From: Flavobacteriaceae bacterium
GTDB lineage: Bacteria; Bacteroidota; Bacteroidia; Flavobacteriales; Flavobacteriaceae
Length of the DNA: 12,426 nt
Reading direction: 5' to 3'
Assembly (NCBI GenBank): GCA_030613745.1
Contig: JAUWLK010000055.1
Coordinates: 1-12,426 of the forward strand
Shown here: positions 7,404-12,426 of the stretch, piece by piece
How the letters are laid out: every line of letters starts with the position of its first letter
Numbering within the stretch: the first letter of the stretch is position 1
Program-made: the position numbers and the translations under genes
The notes under the pieces: model-generated
The model's input: only the letters and a program-made list of their open reading frames with translations
What the model was told of the DNA's origin: nothing
The model's database searches: none

Positions 7404-8192
7404 ATGAAAGAAAATCCTATTGGCATATTTGATTCCGGTATTGGTGGAATCACAATTTATAAAGAAATTCATAAACTATTACCAAATGAAAACATTGTTT
7501 ATTTAGCCGATAGTAAAAATGCACCTTATGGCGAAAAATCTAAAGAGGAAATTATTAAGTTTAGTATTAAAAACACAGAGTTTCTGTTAAAAAAAGGATG
7601 TAAAATTATTGTTGTAGCTTGTAATACCGCATCAACAAATGCTGTTAAATATTTAAGAGAAAATTATAGCGTTCCTATTATTAGAGTACAACCGGCAATC
7701 AAACCAGCTGCCTTAAATTCAAAAACAAAAACCGTTGGAATTTTAGCAACCAAAGGAACTTTAAAAAGCGATTTGTTATTTGAAACTTCACAAAAATTTG
7801 CTCAAGGAATAAATGTGATCGAACAAATTGGTGAAGGATTAGTATCTTTAATAGAGTCTGGTAAAATTCACTCTTCTGAAATGACAAACCTTTTATATAA
7901 ATACTTGCAACCAATGCTTGATAAAAATATTGATTTTTTGGTATTAGGTTGTACACATTATCCTTTTTTGATTCCTCAACTTAAAAAAATTGTAGGAGAA
8001 AAAGTTACAATATTAGATTCTGGAAAAGCGATTGCAAAACAAACTAAAGTGATTTTAGAACAGGAAAATTTATTAAATAATAGTTCTGCTAAAAAAATGC
8101 AATCCTTTTATGTTAATAAACATCCTGAGATTCTTCAAAATTTTCTCGATGATTTTCACAAAGGCTTTATAGCCGAAAAACTAAATTTTTAA
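7404..8192 (+). CDS. murI: Glutamate racemase
   Basis: Interconverts L- and D-glutamate without a cofactor, supplying D-glutamate for peptidoglycan. The 262 residues match the family length. The two catalytic cysteines are C73 in 'VVACNTAS' and C183 in 'VLGCTHYPFL'. Other conserved parts are 'IGIFDSGIGG' (6-15, with D10 and S11), 'LADSKNAPYGEKS' (34-46), 'QPAIKPAAL' (96-104), 'VGILATKGTL' (111-120), and H185 beside the second cysteine. The segment 'IIRVQPAIKP' has RVQ where I recall G(I/M)E in other Bacteroidota MurI sequences; this position also varies in E. coli MurI. It is the first gene of a murI-tadA operon with a single base between stop and next ATG, and diverges from dxs. ATG start at 7404 gives the canonical N-terminus. 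Confidence 0.95.
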   Translation: MKENPIGIFDSGIGGITIYKEIHKLLPNENIVYLADSKNAPYGEKSKEEIIKFSIKNTEFLLKKGCKIIVVACNTASTNAVKYLRENYSVPIIRVQPAIKPAALNSKTKTVGILATKGTLKSDLLFETSQKFAQGINVIEQIGEGLVSLIESGKIHSSEMTNLLYKYLQPMLDKNIDFLVLGCTHYPFLIPQLKKIVGEKVTILDSGKAIAKQTKVILEQENLLNNSSAKKMQSFYVNKHPEILQNFLDDFHKGFIAEKLNF

Positions 8193-8193
8193 A

Positions 8194-8643
8194 ATGGAAA
8201 ACCCTTTTAACCACGAATATTTTATGCGTAAAGCTTTGCAGGAAGCTAAATTAGCTTATGATAAAGGTGAAATACCAATTGGTGCTGTAATTGTAATAAA
8301 TGATAAAATTATTGCTCGTGGTTATAATCTAACCGAAACATTAAATGATGTTACCGCTCATGCAGAAATGCAAGCTTTCACTGCAGCAGCTGATTTTTTA
8401 GGAGGAAAGTATTTAAAAAACTGTACATTATATGTTACTTTAGAACCTTGCCAAATGTGTGCCGGTGCAAGTTATTGGACTCAAATTGATAAAATAGTTT
8501 TTGGCGCTTTTGATCCTAAAAGAGGGTTTAAACATTATCAAACTAAATTACATCCAAAAACAAAAGTTGAGGGTGGAATATTAGAAAAAGAGTGCAGTGA
8601 TATTATTAATAAATTTTTTATGGAAAAAAGAAATTTAAATTAA
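8194..8643 (+). CDS. tadA: tRNA-specific adenosine deaminase (nucleoside deaminase family)
   Basis: Deaminates the wobble adenosine (A34) of tRNA-Arg(ACG) to inosine; a zinc enzyme of the cytidine deaminase fold. The 149 residues show the full zinc site: H56 and the proton-shuttling E58 in 'TAHAEMQAF', plus C86 and C89 in 'TLEPCQMCAGA'. The spacing is nearly identical to E. coli TadA (H57, E59, C87, C90). 'GEIPIGAVIV' (25-34) and 'ARGYNLTETLND' (41-52) are also typical. Guanine or other nucleoside deaminases share this fold, but the 'NDVTAHAEM' stretch and length favour TadA. It follows murI by one base, so translation is probably coupled. Its stop lies three bases from the stop of the convergent small membrane protein gene. 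Confidence 0.92.
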   Translation: MENPFNHEYFMRKALQEAKLAYDKGEIPIGAVIVINDKIIARGYNLTETLNDVTAHAEMQAFTAAADFLGGKYLKNCTLYVTLEPCQMCAGASYWTQIDKIVFGAFDPKRGFKHYQTKLHPKTKVEGGILEKECSDIINKFFMEKRNLN

Positions 8644-8646
8644 ATG

Positions 8647-8874
8647 TTATTGTTCTTCCTTCTCTTTTTTTTGAGGATTTCGAAAAGTATACTTTGATAG
8701 ATCTTTATCTTTATATCGATGGAAAATAAATAAAGGCATAAAAACAAAAGCAAAAATTGCAACACCAATACCTATAAATTTTTCTCCTTCACCATTATTG
8801 CTGGTATTGATAAAATATCCATAAGCTATTGAACCAATAATTATAACAAATATGATTTTCAATATGATTTTCAT
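8647..8874 (-). CDS. Small two-helix membrane protein of unknown function
   Basis: A 75-residue hypothetical protein with two hydrophobic helices, about residues 3-22 and 32-51, joined by a short polar turn ('NTSNNGEGEK'). The tail is charged and lysine/glutamate-rich, ending 'KKEKEEQ'. With few positive charges before helix 1 and a basic segment after helix 2 ('HRYKDKD'), a hairpin with both ends in the cytoplasm is likely. A longer version from a GTG at 8920-8922 is possible in frame. I chose the ATG at 8872-8874 because a good -7 box (8893-8900) falls inside the extension and the extra residues look non-conserved. No family is recognised. It is transcribed alone, divergent from glpQ and convergent with tadA. 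Confidence 0.6.
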   Translation of the reverse strand: MKIILKIIFVIIIGSIAYGYFINTSNNGEGEKFIGIGVAIFAFVFMPLFIFHRYKDKDLSKYTFRNPQKKEKEEQ

Positions 8875-8892
8875 ATAATTTTTATTTAAAAA

Positions 8893-8900
8893 CAAAATTA
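8893..8900 (-). promoter_or_regulatory. -7 promoter element of the small membrane protein gene
   Basis: Minus-strand TAATTTTG matches TAnnTTTG exactly and lies 18 bases upstream of the ATG at 8874. It supports the shorter start, because a transcript from here could not contain the upstream GTG. No clear -33 TTG is visible. Confidence 0.45.
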
Positions 8901-8910
8901 CAAAAAGTCT

Positions 8911-8918
8911 TATCTTTA
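8911..8918 (+). promoter_or_regulatory. Putative -7 promoter element of glpQ
   Basis: TATCTTTA matches TAnnTTTG except for the last base, 23 bases before the glpQ ATG. A -33 TTG is not apparent. Motif match only. Confidence 0.35.
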
Positions 8919-8941
8919 ACACTGATTAAATTCATTTTACA

Positions 8942-9931
8942 ATGTATAAAAATATTATCTTTATTATATTTCTAATTATTATTGGGAATTATAATTCAAA
9001 ATCACAAAATAAAGTGGTACAAAAATCAAAAAAAATTATAATAGCTCATAGAGGAGCTTCAGGATATTTACCAGAACATACCCTAGAATCTAAAGCAATG
9101 GCTTATGCCATGTATCCTGATTTTATTGAGCAAGATTTGGTTTTAAGCAAAGATGGTGTACCCATTGTAATTCACGATATATATTTGGATGATATTACAG
9201 ATGTAGCTCAAAAATTTCCTAAAAAATCAAGAAATGATGACCATTTTTATGTAATTGACTTCACCTATAAGGAATTATTGCAATTATCTGTATTTGAGCG
9301 TTTTAATCCAAAAACAAAAGAAGCTATTTTTCCAAATCGATTTCCTTATGGAAAATCACAATTCAAATTACACTCACTTCAAGATGAAATTGAATTAATT
9401 CAAGGATTAAATAAGAGTACAGGAAATGATATCGGAATCTATCCTGAAATTAAAAATCCGGAATTTCATCATCAAGAAGGAAAAGATATTTCAAAAATAG
9501 TTTTAAAAATTTTATCTGAATATCAATATAAAACTAAATCTGACAATTGTATTTTACAATGTTTTGATGCTACAGAATTGAAACGAATCCGAAAAGAATT
9601 AAATTCAGAATTATTTTTGGTACAGCTAATCGGGTTAAAAGAAAATGAAAATCACTTAAAAGAATTCGCAACTTATGCTGATGGAATTGGTCCGTGGATT
9701 AAGCAATTAATTAAAGGCTATGATGACAATGGAAACTTAATTTTTTCAGATTTGGTTGAAAAAGCACATATATTAGGAATGCAAGTACATGCTTATACTT
9801 TTAGAGCGGATCAATTGGAAAATATTCCAACTTTTGAAAAACTTTTAGAAATTGGATTCTATGGAGCTAATATTGATGGTGCATTTACTGATTTTCCTGA
9901 TAAAGTAGTGGAGTTTTTAAAAAACGAATAG
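8942..9931 (+). CDS. glpQ: Periplasmic glycerophosphodiester phosphodiesterase
   Basis: Hydrolyses deacylated phospholipids (glycerophosphodiesters) to glycerol 3-phosphate and the free alcohol; needs Ca2+. A signal peptide is seen (about 1-21, hydrophobic core 'IIFIIFLIII', no lipobox cysteine), so a soluble periplasmic enzyme is expected. The GDPD catalytic set is present: H36-R37 in 'IAHRGASGYLPEHT', E63 and D65 in 'IEQDLVLSKDG', H78 in 'IVIHD', E169 in 'YPEIKNP', followed by 'FHHQEGKDI' and 'LQCFDATELKRI'. The C-terminus keeps 'YADGIGP' and 'FTDFPDKVVEFL'. It is very close to E. coli GlpQ but 329 residues rather than 358: the insert between 'LVQLI' and 'YADGIGP' is much shorter here. No glpT or glpK is adjacent, so no glycerol operon is seen. 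Confidence 0.93.
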   Translation: MYKNIIFIIFLIIIGNYNSKSQNKVVQKSKKIIIAHRGASGYLPEHTLESKAMAYAMYPDFIEQDLVLSKDGVPIVIHDIYLDDITDVAQKFPKKSRNDDHFYVIDFTYKELLQLSVFERFNPKTKEAIFPNRFPYGKSQFKLHSLQDEIELIQGLNKSTGNDIGIYPEIKNPEFHHQEGKDISKIVLKILSEYQYKTKSDNCILQCFDATELKRIRKELNSELFLVQLIGLKENENHLKEFATYADGIGPWIKQLIKGYDDNGNLIFSDLVEKAHILGMQVHAYTFRADQLENIPTFEKLLEIGFYGANIDGAFTDFPDKVVEFLKNE

Positions 9932-9943
9932 CTATAAATAATC

Positions 9944-11734
9944 TTATGAAGTAACTTGTATTAGCTTTCGTCTATATGCAGTTAGCAATCTTGATTTTGA
10001 AATAAATCCATGATATTTTCCACCTTTAACAACAACCAAATTCCAGGAGCCGGTTCTTTTGAATTTATTTAAAATATCTTCAGCAGAATCTTTATCATAG
10101 TATATAATATCAGTTGCACTATGCATTAAACTTCTAACCTTTACTGTTTCGTACAGATCTTTATTAAACATAATACTTCTGATATCATTTAGGGAAAGAA
10201 TACCCAAGAATTCATTTTCTTCATTAACAACAGGAAAATGATTTCTTGTAGATTTTGCCACTGCATTGTTTACAATTTCTCCTAAACACATATCCGGAGA
10301 AAGGATAACAAAATTAGTTTCAATAACTTTATCTATATCTAACATCATCAATACATTCTTATCTTTATCATGTGTAATAAGCTGACCTTTTTTAGCTAAT
10401 TCAGCAGCATAAATATTATGAGGAATATATTTTTTGGTGATTACAAAGGAGATAGAGGAAACGATCATTAATGGAATAAAAAGTTCATAACCTCCTGTGA
10501 TTTCGGCAATTAAGAAGATTGCTGTCAAGGGAGCCTGTAGAACTCCTGCCATTAAACCTGCCATACCAACCATGGCAAAATTTGTTAGTGATAATTGGTG
10601 ACTGAAAAGATTGCTGTGATTAACGATCATAGCAATTAAATACCCCGAAATACTTCCGGTAAACAGCGTTGGAGCAAAAACACCACCTACACCGCCAGCA
10701 CCAAATGTAAGTGACATTGCTACCACTTTAAAAATGACCAAACCAAAGAGCAATGCTGCAATAGTCCAGATATTATCTGTTACCGTATGAAAAATATTGC
10801 TGGTTATTACTTCTGAAATATTGCCTTGTAGAATATTGTTAATAGTTACAAACCCTTCACCAAAAAGTGGAGGTACAAAATAAACGATAGTTCCGAGTAA
10901 AATTCCACCAATTAATAAGCGTTTATAAGGATTGCCAAACTTTTTAAAAAAATTACCAATACCAAAATAAACTTTGCTAAAATAGATGGAAAACATAGCA
11001 GAAGTAACACCAAGCACAATATAAAACGACACATCCATCAATTCAAATTTATCTTGCACATTAAAATGGAGCAAGACGTCATCTCCAAAAAAGAAATAAG
11101 AGGTTAAAACTGCAGTAATAGAGGCCAGCAATAGCGGAATCATAGATGCCAAGGTCAATTCCAAACTAAAAATCTCAACAGCAAAAACGATGGCAGCAAT
11201 GGGTGCCTTAAATATAGAAGACATTGCACCGGCTGCTGCTGCACCTATTAGTAATGTTCGTGTGGTTTGGTTTAAGTGAAATAATCTTGAAAAATTGGAA
11301 CCAAGAGCAGCACCGGTGGCAACCGTAGGACCTTCCAGTCCAACAGATCCTCCAAAACCAACTGTTAATGGTGCTGTAATGATAGACCCCCACATTTGAT
11401 AACTGGGCATCAGGCCTTTTAATTTTGAAATAGCGAAAAGTGTAGAAGGAATACCATGACCAACAGGTTTTTTTATAAAATATTTTATGATTAGAAGCAC
11501 TAGAAATAATCCAATAATTGGGAAGATAAAATAAAACACCTGATGTATATTTTTAATAAATTCACCTTCGAGTGATTCCTGAATTAAATGGGTTAAGTTT
11601 TTTAATACCACAGCACCAAGTCCTGCAAAAAAACCAATAATTGCACTTGCAATACCAATGAATTGTTGATTAGAGATGTGTTTATATCTCCATTTATAAA
11701 ATTTTCTAATCAGTGTTTTTGTTTGGAATGGCAT
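9944..11734 (-). CDS. ClC-family chloride channel/transporter with tandem CBS domains
   Basis: A 596-residue inner-membrane anion channel or H+/anion exchanger. The ClC domain spans about 25-440 with the signatures 'GHGIP' (92-96), 'GLEGPT' (132-137) carrying the gating glutamate E134, 'GGVFAPTLF' (350-358), and 'GGYELF' with Y416 at the place of E. coli Tyr445. Two CBS domains follow (about 465-525 and 530-590), which in this family bind adenine nucleotides and tune gating. Two positions differ from E. coli ClC: Ser107 is His93 (a common bacterial variant), and the internal proton glutamate Glu203 is Ile188, as in channel-type members where it is Val. This hints at a passive channel or altered proton coupling, but is not proof. 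The gene starts 30 bases after the aspS stop on the same strand and probably relies on read-through, as no clear promoter is seen. Its stop faces glpQ. Confidence 0.93.
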   Translation of the reverse strand: MPFQTKTLIRKFYKWRYKHISNQQFIGIASAIIGFFAGLGAVVLKNLTHLIQESLEGEFIKNIHQVFYFIFPIIGLFLVLLIIKYFIKKPVGHGIPSTLFAISKLKGLMPSYQMWGSIITAPLTVGFGGSVGLEGPTVATGAALGSNFSRLFHLNQTTRTLLIGAAAAGAMSSIFKAPIAAIVFAVEIFSLELTLASMIPLLLASITAVLTSYFFFGDDVLLHFNVQDKFELMDVSFYIVLGVTSAMFSIYFSKVYFGIGNFFKKFGNPYKRLLIGGILLGTIVYFVPPLFGEGFVTINNILQGNISEVITSNIFHTVTDNIWTIAALLFGLVIFKVVAMSLTFGAGGVGGVFAPTLFTGSISGYLIAMIVNHSNLFSHQLSLTNFAMVGMAGLMAGVLQAPLTAIFLIAEITGGYELFIPLMIVSSISFVITKKYIPHNIYAAELAKKGQLITHDKDKNVLMMLDIDKVIETNFVILSPDMCLGEIVNNAVAKSTRNHFPVVNEENEFLGILSLNDIRSIMFNKDLYETVKVRSLMHSATDIIYYDKDSAEDILNKFKRTGSWNLVVVKGGKYHGFISKSRLLTAYRRKLIQVTS

Positions 11735-11764
11735 TTTGAAATTTAGTAAATATTACTTTTGTTT

Positions 11765-12426
11765 TTAGCTTTTATCTAAATTTAATTTTAAACTCAACTC
11801 ATCTAACTGTGCTTTATCAATAGGTGATGGGGCATCGATCATAACATCTCTACCTGAATTATTTTTAGGAAAAGCAATAAAATCACGAATGGTTTCTTGT
11901 CCACCTAAAATGGCAACCAACCTGTCTAATCCAAATGCCAAACCACCATGTGGAGGTGCACCATACTCAAATGCATTCATTAAAAATCCGAATTGATTTT
12001 CTGCTTCTTCTTTTGTAAAACCTAGTAAATCAAACATTCTTGATTGTGTTTCTTTATCAAATATACGAATAGAACCTCCGCCAATTTCATTACCATTCAA
12101 TACCATATCATAAGCATTTGCTCTTACTTTTCCAGGATCAGATTCTAACATATTCATATCTTCTGGTTTTGGAGAAGTAAACGGATGGTGCATTGCGTGG
12201 TAACGATTTGTTTCTTCATCCCATTCCAATAATGGAAAATCAACTACCCAAAGTGGAGCAAATTCATCAGGATTTCGTAAACCCAAAGTTTCAGCCATTT
12301 CCATTCGTAAAACACTTAGTTGCGTTCTGGTTTTATCAGCACTACCAGCCATTACTAACATCAAATCTCCTTTTTTAGCATGCAATTTTTCCGCCCAAGC
12401 GGAAAGATCTTCCTGACTAAAAAATT
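11765..12426 (-). CDS. aspS: Aspartyl-tRNA synthetase, C-terminal part (5'-partial)
   Basis: Charges tRNA-Asp with aspartate; class II synthetase. About 219 C-terminal residues are in the window out of roughly 580 for a bacterial enzyme, and the frame runs off the right edge. Residues before the first possible start read 'FFSQEDLSAWAEK' and match the end of the bacterial GAD insertion domain, so the TTG at 12383-12385 is an internal leucine, not a start. Visible catalytic parts are 'WVVDFPLLEWDEE', 'HAMHHPFTSPKPED', 'EIGGGSIRIFD', 'FGFLMNAFEYGAPPHGG' and class II motif 3, 'GLAFGLDRLVAIL', with its ATP-binding arginine. The tail 'DFIAFPKN' and 'DAPSPID' is typical. The bacterial-type insertion favours the discriminating bacterial AspRS. 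The ClC gene follows at 30 bases. Confidence 0.97.
   Translation of the reverse strand, partial: FFSQEDLSAWAEKLHAKKGDLMLVMAGSADKTRTQLSVLRMEMAETLGLRNPDEFAPLWVVDFPLLEWDEETNRYHAMHHPFTSPKPEDMNMLESDPGKVRANAYDMVLNGNEIGGGSIRIFDKETQSRMFDLLGFTKEEAENQFGFLMNAFEYGAPPHGGLAFGLDRLVAILGGQETIRDFIAFPKNNSGRDVMIDAPSPIDKAQLDELSLKLNLDKS
12388..12405. repeat. GC-rich inverted repeat within aspS
   Basis: TTTCCGC (12388-12394) and GCGGAAA (12399-12405) form a perfect 7-bp stem around CCAA. A related but weaker copy, TCCG-CCTGA-CGGA, lies in dxs at 6570-6582, and both sites share TTTTTCCGCC. Both encode Ala-Glu-Lys on the minus strand using the GCG codon, which stands out in this AT-rich sequence. Possibly a dispersed oligonucleotide motif or chance. 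Confidence 0.3.

Noticed and set aside
7699..7956. Open frame antisense to murI
   Set aside because: Shadow of the murI coding sequence; no promoter or family resemblance.
8875..8922. Longer N-terminus for the small membrane protein from a GTG
   Set aside because: It needs a GTG start and overlaps an exact -7 box; the ATG at 8874 gives a cleaner membrane protein.
11208..11393. Open frame on the minus strand inside the ClC gene in another phase
   Set aside because: Overlaps conserved ClC pore sequence; a byproduct of codon use.
12193..12378. Open frame antisense to aspS
   Set aside because: Inside conserved AspRS sequence with no independent support.
12383..12385. TTG as the aspS start
   Set aside because: The frame continues upstream with conserved AspRS residues to the window edge; this codon is an internal leucine.
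1..12426. tRNA, rRNA, CRISPR array, insertion sequence or prophage elements
   Set aside because: No cloverleaf-like GC-rich segments, regular repeats, transposase frames or terminal inverted repeats were seen; nearly all the sequence is accounted for by intact genes.

Overview
The window is a compact, AT-rich stretch of chromosome, most likely from a member of the Bacteroidota, class Flavobacteriia. Four things point there: Bacteroidota-type -7 boxes (TAnnTTTG) in front of several genes, almost no Shine-Dalgarno sequences, a DUF3078 outer-membrane protein encoded directly after dxs, and a stand-alone carboxypeptidase-like regulatory domain protein with the 'LDGEFNNEPL' signature common in flavobacterial outer-membrane proteins. 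Twelve protein-coding genes are visible. Two are cut by the window edges: nrdA lacks its first codons on the left, and aspS lacks its N-terminal two thirds on the right. I see no mobile element, CRISPR array, rRNA or tRNA, and every reading frame looks intact.

Left part (1-4260): a eukaryote-like class Ia ribonucleotide reductase large subunit (nrdA, +) ends at a strong hairpin. Facing it is a small secreted beta-sandwich protein (-). A divergent 150-bp promoter region then leads to dgt, a dGTPase of the HD family (+). NrdA makes deoxynucleotides and Dgt removes dGTP, so this end of the window concerns dNTP supply.

Middle part (4260-8650): dxs (first enzyme of the MEP isoprenoid pathway, GTG start) and a DUF3078 outer-membrane barrel gene form a minus-strand pair 9 bp apart. 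Divergently from dxs run murI (D-glutamate for peptidoglycan) and tadA (wobble inosine in tRNA), separated by one base. dxs and murI share a 67-bp intergenic region whose two predicted -7 boxes are only 8 bp apart.

Right part (8650-12426): a 75-residue two-helix membrane protein (-) diverges from glpQ, a periplasmic glycerophosphodiester phosphodiesterase (+). A ClC-family chloride channel or transporter with two CBS domains follows aspS (aspartyl-tRNA synthetase) on the minus strand, 30 bp downstream of it.

This is essentially a housekeeping region, and I found no convincing new multi-gene system. The points most worth a second look are the eukaryote-like NrdA, the channel-like residue pattern of the ClC protein, the overlapping divergent promoters, the conserved but uncharacterised DUF3078 partner of dxs, and the small genes of unknown role.
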